Shown here: positions 43,886 through 55,610 of the stretch, piece after piece
Layout of the letters: the number at the start of each line of letters is the position of its first letter
Position numbering within the stretch: position 1 is the stretch's first letter
NCBI GenBank assembly: GCA_020091685.1
Contig: CM034610.1
Location: 28,631,673 to 28,695,672 of the forward strand
Direction: 5' to 3'
Length of the DNA: 64,000 nucleotides
Origin: Lutjanus erythropterus
Taxonomy: Eukaryota > Chordata > Actinopteri > Lutjaniformes > Lutjanidae
Position numbers and translations under genes: made by a program
Notes under the pieces: model-generated
What the model was told of the DNA's origin: nothing
The model's database searches: none
Seen by the model: the letters and a program-made list of their open reading frames with translations, nothing else

Positions 43886-45384
43886 AACACGGGAATAATT
43901 TGCAGAAGTGCAGGGTGTGCTCCTTCCTCCAGCAGCATCACCAGAGACCGAGCAGATCCAGACCCAGTTTGTGGAGAATTGATTATGTCTTGTCAGCGGT
44001 TCCGGTGGCAGGCCTTTATTTATCAAGTGGTCGTGTTCCCATGGACCTGGCAGAGCTGCAGCAGGTGTGAAGGTCAACAAGAGAGTCATATTTTAATCAA
44101 AGACCAAGGAGCTAAAAATAAAACTCCCCCAGCGGGCACCACAGTGAGACTCAAGGAGATGTGAAAAGGCTTCATAGTGTACACGTATTAATTATCACGC
44201 ATATACACTGGGCTTGTTGTTATGCATAAATGTCAGCTGGACAGGTTTTCTGCTAAGGAAGCCATTAGCGGTGAAGAATGTGCCGCAATGCACCTGAAGT
44301 TTGAACTCAGGCCAAGACTGACAGCAGCAATCACATGCCACAACTGAGGTGTCCTGAAAATAAAGCAGACAGCAATTACTGCTAGTGTGTGTGCCAAGGC
44401 TGGAAAGTCATCTACAGTAATGGGATTGTTTGTGCGTGCGTGTGTGTGTCCTTCTACATATTTAGGTCTATGTACAATCATGACTACTGTTGGAATAACT
44501 GCCTAATAATTTTTGTTTGCCAGGGCATTTCATTTACACTGGAACTATGTAAAGTAGAGGCCATGCAGGGTGTTAATTTATAGCCCTGCTGTTAATTAAA
44601 ACGCCCTTGGAAAATAAACACCCAGGCTGTACAGTAGAGTACAGAACACACGGCTGAGAGGCAGAGTGAACAAAAAAACACACGGAGAAACATGAGCGGA
44701 AGACCTACTTTTATTAAAGAGCTCCTTATTGTGTTTAGTTGCCTTTCCGGAAAGTAAAAAGTACTGCTGATGTAAACAGTTTCATCTTACATTTCCCACA
44801 GATGTGAGTGTTACACTGCCGACAGACAACGCCTGCTTCAGATATGAACAAGAACTCAGTGTGTTCTACTTCATAATACTCCATCATGGAAAGAGTACTG
44901 AAAATATATACTCAAGTACAAGTGCTGTTAAACTTTTTAACCGTTGATGTCTGATACATTATCAATAATACATTTTCAATCAAAGAGGTTTCTGTTTCTC
45001 CAAATCTTTAGTCTCCCAGCATCCTCTCTGTTCAGCTCGGTGATTATACTCACCTCAGTTTTCCTTAACCGACAGCTGAAAAATCAATTAATCATTAATA
45101 ATATATAAAATACAAAAGACATGTTTTTCATTTTAAGTTGTAGTTTCTTTAACAAATGACTCAATCAGACAGAACTATATTGAATGAGGTGTAATCGCTG
45201 CCATATCTACATTATAGATTAAATATTCATGATTACACTTTTAATTGGTTAAATTCTCAATGCAGATTGATCGATTAATGATAAATCATTACTTACTGTG
45301 CTGCTGCGGTGTTTAGTTTGTGATCAGATCACCTGATTGGCTACAAAAATGCAGGTGAAGCGTTTGGATTGTATTCAGTACTCA
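43886..45384. other. Non-coding stretch, no gene recognised
   Basis: Frames of up to 115 codons on both strands near 43,820-44,160 overlap each other and the repeat above and show no domain. ATTGATCGATTAATGATAAA near 45,268 may be a further MITE relic. Confidence 0.4.
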
Positions 45385-45389
45385 GTTAG

Positions 45390-45990
45390 GATTTTGAAAG
45401 TAACCAAGTAGATTACATGGTGTAATACTTAAGTAGAAGTAAAAGTACAGACTTCAAAATCTACTCATAAAAGCACAAGTCATCAAAAAAAGTACTTAAA
45501 GGGACAGTTCATCCAAAAATGAAAGTTCATTCATTATCTACTCAATCTCATCCTGATTGAAGGTCAGGTTTAGTTTTTTAGTTCACAAAACACTGCTGGA
45601 GTTTCACATGAAAATATGAATGGTGACCAAAAAATAAATAAATAAATAAAAATAATAAAATAAAGTAAAATAAAATGCCTCCATGCTGCTTGTCTGTCAT
45701 AATTCAAGTCTCCTAAAGCCACAACATGTGGTTACACATGGTGTAAATGGCGTCTTTCAAGTCATCTTAGCATGTTGTTGTTTTTGAAAACTGGTCACCA
45801 TTCACTTCCATTGTTTTCCTGTGAAACTCCAGCAGTGTTTTGTTGACTAACAAAATAAACTCAACCTTCAGTCAGCATGAGGGTGAGTCGATAATGACTG
45901 AATTTTCATTTTTGGAATGAACTATCCCTTGAACTATCCCTTCAATTACAGGAACTTGAGTATCTGTAATTAGTTACTGACACCCCTGGA
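45390..45990 (+). mobile_element. AAGTACTTAAGTAGAAGTA-type repeat split by a TTAA MITE
   Basis: TTTTGAAAGTAACCAAGTAG, AATACTTAAGTAGAAGTAAA and AGTACAGACTTCAAAATCTA lie left of the MITE, and AATTACAGGAACTTGAGTAT then CTGTAATTAGTTACTGACAC-CCCTGG lies right of it. This is the layout expected if one element was cut by insertion at a TTAA. Confidence 0.6.
45496..45943. mobile_element. TTAA fold-back MITE (copy 3)
   Basis: TTAAAGGGACAGTTCATCCA on the left and TTTGGAATGAACTATCCCTT on the right, with the arms CAAAACACTGCTGGAGTTTC and GAAACTCCAGCAGTGTTTTG. The right terminal GAACTATCCCTT is duplicated in tandem. A 40-bp (AAATA)n tract has grown inside the left half. Confidence 0.85.
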
Positions 45991-46201
45991 AATAGTTGCA
46001 TTTAATTACCTGAACTCCACGTTCATGTTCATGAGAAGAGTCCATATGAAGGCCCCTCTTCTTCTACAACCTTGTAAACAGAAATTTTCACAAGTCATTT
46101 AGACGACTTCCCATGTCGTAAACACGAGTCCCATTTGATGCGGCAACAGTTAAAAAGTTTGTGTATAAAGTTTTTAAGTTCTTAACTCCTAGCTAACTAT
46201 A

Positions 46202-47257
46202 GGGTTGCCACCTGTCCTGCAAAATACAGGACTGTCCTGTACTGAAAAATAAAATGCACCGTCCCTTCCAGTTTTATGAGAGTTCATGGAAAAGTTTTAA
46301 ATCAGAATGATGAGCAAGTTGTCTGTCACTCAGTGTCATTGTTGACTTCGTTACAGAGATTCAGACACCCCTTTTTTTTGGCTTTAATGCTGTCAACAAA
46401 TACCTGTAGCTGAAGCCCACCCGTTAAAAAAGAAATGTCAGGCAGACCACCAGTCGATCTGTCAGTGGGAGTGAGTAGAAGGCAAACTGCAGTTAGTCAT
46501 AGAGTATTTTCTGTTGCCTGTGGTGGACTGTCAGAGGGCCCAGAGAGTTATTTTGACAGACCCCCAAAACCCCCCCAGGCTTGACTTGTGTCCCCACGCC
46601 TGGGGTCAGCAGGGTTGCCAGGTCTGTGTGACAAAACCAGCCAAATAGCCACTCAAAACCAGAACGAAAACCAATACATACAAAACCATGTAGACTGTTA
46701 AAGTCCAACAGCATCGCTATCATGCAAAATGTTTTATAATCTGCAAAATAACACCATAAATGTTGAGTGTGCCGGCAGTGAAAGCAATCTTCCCAGAACA
46801 GTTCTTTCACCCAGGCCCTAAAACGGCCCTGTGAAATTAAATACAGTAAATTATCATAAATAAAATAAAATCTAACTGTGAACACAAACTAACCTGTTGC
46901 TTTGTCTTTTCAGTTTCTCTTCTCATCCTCCCTGCCTGCCTGGACAACTGGACAACAACTGTTTTTACTTCATATGCATTTACTGTAGTTACTGCAGTAC
47001 TTTATTGCAACTCTTTACCATGTCTGTGTGAGCTGATCTGACCTGGAGTCAGTTTGATAGGATTTGGGGATAAACATATCATTTAATTCCAAATATGGAT
47101 CTTTATTCATAGATGCTATTCGTGTAATTTGCATAAATAATAGGCCTGCTCATACCTGCAGCAACATTTCAAAAGTGGCTGAATTCTGTGGACCTGGCAA
47201 CCCTGGAGGGTCAGTGGCAAGTTGTCCCTTATTTTTCCACACTGAAGGTGGCAACCC
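46202..47257. mobile_element. GGGTTGCCACC-type DNA element, host of a nested insertion
   Basis: GGGTTGCCACC (46,202-46,212) and GGTGGCAACCC (47,247-47,257) are perfect 11-bp inverted ends. Sub-terminal TACTGAAAAATAAAATGCAC on the left is related to the reverse complement of CCCTTATTTTTCCACACTG on the right. Removing the 597-bp inner element leaves about 460 bp of host. A left-end fragment of the same family is at 19,116. Confidence 0.75.
46610..47206. mobile_element. CAGGGTTGCCAGG-type element (hAT-like) nested in the host element
   Basis: CAGGGTTGCCAGGTC (46,610-46,624) and GACCTGGCAACCCTG (47,191-47,205) are perfect 15-bp inverted repeats. The flanks GGGGTCAG on the left and AGGGTCAG on the right match at 7 of 8 positions, fitting the 8-bp target duplications of hAT elements. 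The inside begins TGTGTGACAAAACCAGCCAA, shared with 58,908-59,216 and with 48,088-48,125. The superfamily is inference from the TSD length and CAG terminus. Confidence 0.8.
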
Positions 47258-50054
47258 GACTAAGTAGTGATCTATTAAATGTGGTTGCACCATTAAGTTT
47301 CATTAATACTTACAATCCTATTGATGAATCTTACCTTGACCTTAATCATGTATAAATTATCAGAAAAATTCTGTTAACTGTCTTATCAAAAGTAATCTTA
47401 AAAATCAAGTTTCTGTAGAATCACAAGCTACATAACTCCCAAATTTACAGTTTGGGTCAAACTTGGGAGATTTTATACTTAACAATCCTATATAAATGTA
47501 TGTCATTCTGTGTGTGTTTTAGCATTACTGGTGTTCATGCAGTGTAGAGTGAGTGGAATCAGAATATTCTGATAAGAATCCATGCTATCGACTTCAACTT
47601 TGTGTCGTTATTTGTCCCCGGACGGCAAATGATTATGCAGCAAGGCACAAGTAAAACATAAAACGCACAAGTGGACACAGACAAGAGAATATACACACAG
47701 AGCAATGAGAGAGGGGAGGGTGCAAAATACAGTAATGCAATGTAAAAAAAAAAAAAACACATCCAGAAAATGTAACTGTGTAAGTTGAATGAGTCAGAAC
47801 ATATAGTGCAAATCAATGCTATTTGGTAATTTAGGCTAATGTCACGAGCATAATGGTTTGTAGTTGAGCCTATACAGTCTTATTTTTGTGAAATCTAACT
47901 TAAAATCCTAAGTACTATCAAATTCCTGTCATATTCTTTAAAACATCTTTTGAATGGAAACTGTATCACCAAGCTAACGTTAGTTTTGTCGGTCACTTCA
48001 GTTATCTATGCAACAACTAGCTACACCTGGCATTTACCGGGTTTAGTGACAATGAATCCAGGTTAAATAGGTTTTCTCTGCTCGGGATGTGTGACAAAAC
48101 CAGCCCAACAGTCAATAAAACCGCCGCCGGCAGACTCAGAGCTTTGGCACGTCATATTTATGTGGCCGTCCGCGTGACGTGTGCCAGGTCCATGTGTGGA
48201 CTATTGGTCTATAAACATTAGAGAGCCAAGAGACACAATATGCATGGCTTTAGTTGACAGAGGCGTCCACACACAGATGATTGAAATGTGCTTAAATACA
48301 CAACTTGTCTGTAACAGGTCAGATTAATGAGGTTCGATGATGATGTGTCCTCATGCCACTGATCTGGGTTCTGCTAAAAAGCTAATATGCCAGATAGTTT
48401 GTTACATGGTGGCTGTCCTCAGGTAGTAGTGAGGTGCAAAAGCATTCAGCAGGAAACACAAGTACAGTGTGGCAGATATGGACTGATGATGATGATGATG
48501 ATGATGTGTGGTTAGTGGGAGGATATGACACATGATGGGTTTAAAGTAACCTAAATATTGCACATATTATTCTACAAAAAGTTACTGAAGTTAAACAAAC
48601 CGTCTCGACATGCTGACATGATTTTCAGGTTTTATTTTGTTGTGGAACTTTTCACAAAACTGCTCACTTTTTAAAGAGTCAACTAACCCTTTGCTAAGCC
48701 CCGCCCCAAACCGTACCTGTCCAATCATAGATTAGCAACCGTAATTAGAGCTGTCCCTGTTATCACCATAAACTGCATAAATGCAGTGTGAAAATGGAAA
48801 GTTTTGCAGGCCTGGCAACAGTAACTCTGCTTAGCAGAGGGTCACTTCGATTGCCTCCAAGGCCGGACATATACTTGCTTTTAGTTACATGTTCACATCA
48901 TGGCTGCCTTGCATATCCTGCATCCACTTGGAGCGATTGTTGTGCACGTCCTCGGAAATGAATGCTTCAGCAATCTTTATCTCCAGCCTAAGGTTATTTC
49001 CCCTCTGTAACCTTTAGTGGTAGCTGAATGCCATTTCATTAAAAAAAAAAACATTTAAGACTCAACAGTCAGTTCCCAATACAGCTGAACTGCATAGACA
49101 ATCCATTAAATTAGCTGTCTGCAGTATTCATGGGTTTATTTTCTACTGAGGAAACACTATCAAAGTGTCCACAGAAAGGTCTGTTTAAATTTGCATCTCT
49201 GTTCTATTGTGAGAAATCTCTAACCTTCTGCAGCTCTAATTACAGGTTGTTATTTGCTCTTTCTGGCAACACCCGTCTAACTATTTTCAGACCCAGTTAT
49301 TATTTCAACACTTCGACACTTTTATTTGCAAATGAACTTTTATTTTATTTTACTTTAAAAAAAAAAAAGCCTCTTCGATTTGTGTGGCGCTCCAGGCCTG
49401 TCTGTTTCCTCGTCTCTGTTTTAATTTACTGTTGGAGCAAACTCATCACTTCCTCCATGTTTACAGAATGAAACATCGTCTCAGACGTGTTTTGTAATGT
49501 AACATTGGCCCGAAGCAAAATGTATAATTCAGAACAGGGTAGTTTGATAGCTCACCAGTTGCAGCTGCAGCTTTCTTGTTATCTCTATTACACCACTTTC
49601 TTTTTTGTATCTGTAGCGGTGCAGATGAGAAGAATAAAGCCGGGGCTGGAATACATGCATCTTTTTGGCCCGTGTGTTATCGTTTGATAGATGCATGTTC
49701 ATAATTTCATGCAAATTCAAGATTTCACCCTAATATCAGTATATAAGATAACACTCAAAGTAATATAGACTTTCAGAGATATAACCTCTGTTATAGAATA
49801 GTTTTTTAAGAATGGACAGTGGAACAGGTGCAGGTTGCTGAGCTGCTGCTCTCTGAGTTCACATGTGATCACATCATGTGATCCCTGCAGACCTGCTCTT
49901 AAGGTTACTATACTCCACTGTAAGTGGGACTGTGAGGCGCATGATGAATGTGTCCTTATTCTTCTTTTCTACCCCTGAGCTAACCAAGCTGCCCCAAGAA
50001 AAGGAAAATAATTTTCTTTTTACATGAGCTCTGTCTTAACCAACTACAACAATA
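47258..50054. other. Non-coding stretch with small repeat fragments
   Basis: ATGTGTGACAAAACCAGCCC at 48,088 is a fragment of the hAT-like family at 46,610. A (GAT)8 microsatellite sits at 48,484-48,508, a poly(A) tract at 49,040 and an A12 at 49,357. AAGCCCCGCCCC at 48,699 echoes the TIR of the 31-kb MITE but without a partner. The 113-codon frame at 49,130-49,471 lacks any domain. Confidence 0.45.
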
Positions 50055-50238
50055 AAATCCTGCTTTTACATTACTGTATACAGTATAATACTTTATACAT
50101 TGAGTACTTTTACTTTTAAAACTTTAAGTACATTATCTAAGTAGAACTTTAAATAAAGAACTTTTACTTGTAATGGAGTATTTTTACAGTGTGATATCAG
50201 TAGATCTCCAAAGTATCTGAATGATTCCTCCACCACAG
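50055..50238 (+). mobile_element. AGTACTTTTACTTAAGTA-type repeat (copy 2, right end)
   Basis: GAGTACTTTTACTTTTAAAA, CTTTTACTTGTAATGGAGTA, TTTTTACAGTGTGATATCAG and TGATTCCTCCACCACAGG form the typical right end of this abundant element. Confidence 0.65.
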
Positions 50239-53200
50239 GTCATATGACAGCCTTTTTTAGGACTATTATTTTATTTTATGATATAGGCTACACACCAGTC
50301 ATACAACAGATGACATAGATTCTGTTTCACACTGACTCAAACTCACAGTTCCCACCATGACCCAACATGGAAAAAACCGGGGATAAAAAAGCATATTAAA
50401 CTATTTCTATTAACACAATTCAGGGGGAAAATTATTAACTAAATGATAAATAAATACATAGAATGAAATTAAATAATAATAATAAAAAAAAGAAACCCAT
50501 GTCTCAGTCAACAGCTTTTATTGAAGAAATGATCTCTTATTATAACAGATATATTTCTGTCCTTTCCTGCATCCTATATCAAATTCTTTCATATGCAGTT
50601 AATTCAGTCTCTCAGTCCTGAACAGGACAATCTCCAGGCGTCTTTCAGGTCCTGAGAATGATTTTCCTTCCAGTCATAATAATAGCAGTCTGGATCCAAT
50701 ACTTTAGTGACAGCGGAAAAGCAGATAACACTTTAGTATATCATTATATCGCTTATTTTAGGAGTCTCTTAACACTCTGGCTTATAGACTCCTGAAGCTT
50801 TAGACAGAACACAGACTGTATTTTTATGACAATAGAAATGAAACAGTGAACTGGATTTTCTGTGCATCTCATTTATATGAAAACAAGTAAGCATTAAAGT
50901 GTGGAGACACATTATCATATATGTTTCTGTCAAACTATAAAAAAGAAGGGCTACAAGAGAGTTTTATCTAACAATGCATGCTGGGAAGTCTGCTAATATG
51001 CTGCTCATGTTTCTCTGGAGAATTAAAGTTAGAAGAACTCATGTTTGTGAGCACTGAAGTGATCTGAAAACACAAGAAATTTTAAGTTTAATTAACTTGA
51101 ATAAACCAAACTTACTGAACTTAAATAAATATTTGAATAAAACTTGTATTTTTATGTTGAGTTAATCAGAAAAGATGAGTTGATTCCACTAAATCCCTGT
51201 CTGATTTTTTTACAGTGTGCTTACACTGACAAAAAAAATTGCCCACTCTCTCATGTGACATTTGAGCCTCCTACCTTGGATGTGACATCAGAGGAAAATG
51301 GCCGCCGTGTACCAGTGTCCCCTCATAAGTGGCGGACTCAGACTGTCCGAGGGGCATCAGCCGTGCATGATGGGACACCAGTGGGGCAAAAATTGTCATG
51401 CATTCACAGTGAAAAGTCCCAAGTTTTCATTTAGACGGAACTTGTTTTATTGTACAACATTACTACTTTTTATTTTAACCATTTACAGGCACGTAGAGGT
51501 GAAATAATTTGTTAGTATGTTGGGCAGCCTATGTGGCTCTTCCTCACATTTTTTGGAAGGGCACTTTCGAGGGCCTTTTGTCATGATTTGTCCTCTAGGA
51601 AGCCCTCACCTCCTCCCCGTCCCCCTTTTATCTTTCACTTGGTCCAAAATTTCCCTTTTTTCAGTTTAATAAATAGACTGTGAACATTATTGTGGTAAAC
51701 TGTACAACCCTGTGCAGTGAACCTCTTTGTGGTTTGATCTGTATTTTGTTCAGAAACTGATCATCTTCCAGGCTAATCTAACTAGTATTTATCACACAAG
51801 CAGAGCCACCATCAGTGTTTCAGAACAGCGGGTGAGTTTCAACATGTGTGTCCCACACACACGCAGCAGGGGTCTGAAATTCAAAGCCCACTGTCAATCA
51901 CTTCTCCCTGTGTAGCTTTCAACAAACACCGCGTCACACTGTGATAACCACAGCTCACGTCCTGATTGAAGGCGCTGATAGTGGAGAGGTGTTCCTCCTT
52001 TCTGATGGTGGCACGTTTAATCTCTCAAGGCAGCGTACTGACAACTGCACTATGACAAAGGTCACTTGTCAGCAGGAAAACAGCTCCACAAGCTCTCCTC
52101 TGCCCCCTGCTGGTCGATCATTCTCCATGCAAGTGCGCTCACAATATGGCAGCACCTGGAAGCTTCTGCCTCCTCAGATCTTCGCTCCCTCAAGGCAGAA
52201 ATATGGAGATACAGGAGAGGTTCAGCTCCGTCCTGCCCCCAGTCTGTCCCCACCATCTGCTACTCAGGTACATCTTTGTTACCCAGCAGGGACTGTTCAG
52301 TCTCTCTTAATGAGCTCATTAATTTATGTGTTGACGGCTGAGAATGCTCCAGAAAAGTAGAAGTTGATTAAAAGAGACATTAAACCCATTTTGAGTCAGA
52401 AAGTAGGACTTTTAGGTCTTGTGCTGTGAGTCAGATGGTCAAAAAATGAGCTGTCTCCTGAAGGCAGTCGTCTTCTTGCACCGGACGACAAGCCTGTCCT
52501 CCATCCCAGCTGTCCAACACATTTCAAAAGTCTTCTCATTCACTTCCAGCTCAAGTTGCAGGAGAAAATCATGACGTTAAATTACTGAGCTCCTCTTTGA
52601 AAAAAAACTATACCAAAGATCATTTAATTTGTGTAAAAAAAAAACTATGTGGTGGTCAACAAAAGACAAACTGCAGGATGCAAAATGTCCATGTTGAAAA
52701 TTGCAGATGGAGACGCAAGAACCTTTGCTTCATTCTACATCTGAAGATGCACAAAGAACGTTTAAGTCGAAGCTCAGTCTGATGTAATCATCTTGATTTT
52801 ATCTTGTAATATCAAACATGTTTGTGTCATAGTTTGGGTTTTTAGAGTCCCTTCCTGTTTTATTTTGGTTTGTCTTCCCTTGTGTGTCATTGTTTCTTTA
52901 CTTCCTGTCTTTGTGTTTTCGATCACTGATTATTTTCACCTGTTCTCGATTGCCTTCACCTGTGTCTTGTTATCCTCCCTCATGTATTTAGCCTTGTGTT
53001 TTTTCCTTCTTCATTGACTAGTGGTCTCTCATCTTTTTCCCTGCATGCTTTTTGATTATTTTATTTTGTCAGTGTTGATTTTTTGTCTTTCCATTTTACT
53101 CTCAACATCCTTTTTGGCCACATACACTGAATGTTTGGCTGAAATCTTGTACGCTGTTTATCCATCGTTTGCCATGTTGCTTATATTTAACATTTTTCCT

Positions 53201-55019
53201 TTGTCATCTGGTGCATCTCTTGACATGGATCATCTTTTGGTTCATTTTCTCATGATCTTCTCATAGTTGATCCCGTGCACTTGGCCTCATGACCAAACTC
53301 TGATTCATGCACTGAAGACAGTCCTTTGGCCTCAGACCGGCCTTCATTCTGCACACGTTTGATTCGGTCTGAAAGGAGGCGGTTGTGTTCTGTGGAGCTG
53401 CCAGAGCGCCTGACCCCACAGAAAACTGTAATAAAACCTCTCATTCTCAGAGCAGGATTGTTATGATGCACCGTATTGATGTTTGACTCAGGACTTTCAG
53501 GGCCAGATCCTGAAATAAACTCTGGACACTGATGGATTCAGATAATTCAACCATTGATATTCCATATTTCACAGTAGAACAAAATATTTTTCTTTTATGG
53601 CTGCTGCTACACATTCTTAGCCGTTATAATTATTCTCTCTTGGACAGAATTGAAGCAAAGTACCATAATAACTAAAATCTAATGAGCAAATACAGACCTA
53701 ATAGTGACATTTAATCACAATTTAAAGATACAGTCACTTATTACATCGTCGGTTGATCCTGGTCTAATTTTGTCATGTTTATTTCAACAGAATTTATGTT
53801 TAAGAGCAATTCTGTAAACTTTGTTCCAAGAGATCCATGACATAAGCTCCGTCCTGTCATTGGGGAAAAAGTAAAAAAAAAAAAAAAAGGAGTCACATCA
53901 CTGGCAAAAGTTGGTGCCAAAAACATTAAATTAAAGTAAAATATTCTAATTTTATTAAAGTGCAAAAACAATAAATTTAGAAGAAGTTTTCATGAAAGGT
54001 TTTACAGTGAAACACTGTTATTTAGCAGATTTTTCCTGAATTATTACAATCAAAATATCTTCAAAAAAAGTGATAATTTTGTAGAGAAACATTATTTTAA
54101 CATTTTACTTTTTTCTCTATAAATAAATTGTTCTTTCACTTTACTCAAATTAGGATAATTTATGTTTTTTACAGTCATTGACATTTTGTTGTTGCTTTGT
54201 TTTTTTTTTACAATATGTTTATTACAGTCAAACGCCTTCAATAAAATGAGCGCACTAATAGTTTTGTACAGATTTTCCTTTAACTTTATTGTTATACTTA
54301 TTTGCATTTGACTACTTTACTTTAATTTTACAGTTTTTGTTTGGCAGCCGTTGCAACCAGTCATCTGACTGTTTTAATGATTTTTTTTTATGACAAAGTA
54401 ATAGCACTTTAAATACACTAAACTAAAAAACGTACTGAAGAAATGACACATCTTCAATCATTTCACTGTTTCAGTGAACGTGGGGTTGGAAACTTAAACA
54501 GCTCTTCAGAGTCTCAGAGGAGGAACTGAAAGACTCAAAATGCCGTTTCTCCAAGATCGCAAACATCCAGCTGAGAGCAGCAGCCACAGAAATACTGGTT
54601 CTAGTAAATAACAGCGGTGATCATTTGTGTCTGCTCGGGTCCTGACTTTCAAATCCTCCCCACCAACTCCACTTTTTCTCTGGAAACAAGTTTACAGTTC
54701 AGTCAGTCAACAAGCAGCAGCTGTGGTTGTGGTCACACAACTTTACTAGGACTCATTCAAACGTCCTGTTCTGTCCCACCGTGACCCTGCTGCCTCTGTA
54801 CAGTACGCAGCCAGGACAGGGACTGAGAACCATGGCACTGAAAATAAAAATCATGCATTGAACACTAAACGTGAAACACTGACACTGAAACGCTTGTATT
54901 ATAAAAGTTGTGTTTGCACTGAAAAATAAAACACAGGCAGCTGCTTTTATTTTGATATTTTGTGCTTTCTGGTGAGTTTCTCAGTGTCACTCGTCTTTAG
55001 TTCCAACTCTCTGTCACCA
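50239..55019. other. Non-coding stretch, no gene recognised
   Basis: The 139-codon frame at 51,941-52,360 and the Phe/Leu-rich frames at 52,793-53,266 have no domain or splice support. The latter lies in T-rich DNA (TTCCTGTCTTTGTGTTTTCG, TTTTCACCTGTTCTCGATTG, CACCTGTGTCTTGTTATCC) that resembles a retroposon-derived fish repeat I cannot classify. A17 occurs at 53,873-53,889 and T-rich tracts near 54,200 and 54,380. Confidence 0.4.
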
Positions 55020-55610
55020 TGTTGGTATTCAAATAAAGTTACAAATTACCTGCTAAAAAAATGTAGTCAGTAAAGTAATCCAAGTATCACAATACTAAAG
55101 TAATGTAACTTGATTACTTTCCATTATTTTTTTGTCTTATCTCTATAAAATATGGTGAAATTGTTTAGCCTAATAAAGTGTTTTTAGGGCTGCACTCAGT
55201 GATTAATTGGCTCATTGTTTTCTCAATTAATCGATCAGTTGTTGTCCATAAAATGTCAGAAAATTGTGAAAAATGACGTCCTCAAATGTCTTGTTTTGTC
55301 CTCAACCCAAAAATACTCAAAACCAGAAGAAACCAGAAAATATTCACATTTAAGAGGCTGAAATCAGAGAAATTGACTTTTTTTTCTTAAAACATGACTC
55401 TAAATGATTAATCGATTACCAAAATAGTTGATTAAGAATAGTTTGATAATTGCATTGATCATTGTTGTGTTTTATTAGTTTGCCTAGCTGTTCCCTCCTT
55501 TGTTGTGAGCAACTGACTGATTGACCGATTGATTAATTTTCACAAGAAAGGTCACCAGTTCACTCCAAAGGTCATATGTCACTTGTAAACAACCTGTTTT
55601 GACCTTTAGG
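55020..55610 (+). mobile_element. Composite repeat unit C (copy 2) with one MITE body
   Basis: ATTACCTGCTAAAAAAATGT, AGTCAGTAAAGTAATCCAAG, TATCACAATACTAAAGTAAT precede a MITE at 55,187-55,470 (GGGCTGCACTCAGTGATTAA…TCATTGTTGTG). TTTTATTAGTTTGCCTAGCT, CCTTTGTTGTGAGCAACTGA follow, the same order as at 39,300-40,300. Confidence 0.65.

Noticed and set aside
48088-48840. Possible third complete hAT-like element
   Set aside because: Only the sub-terminal TGTGTGACAAAACCAGCC is convincing; the GGCCTGGCAAC at 48,809 is not clearly its partner.
51941-52360. 139-codon frame that could be a secreted protein
   Set aside because: There is no signal sequence, known domain or splice site pair, and composition matches the surrounding DNA.
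52840-53030. T-rich segment resembling part of a retroelement
   Set aside because: It is too diverged and featureless to assign to any family or to define ends.
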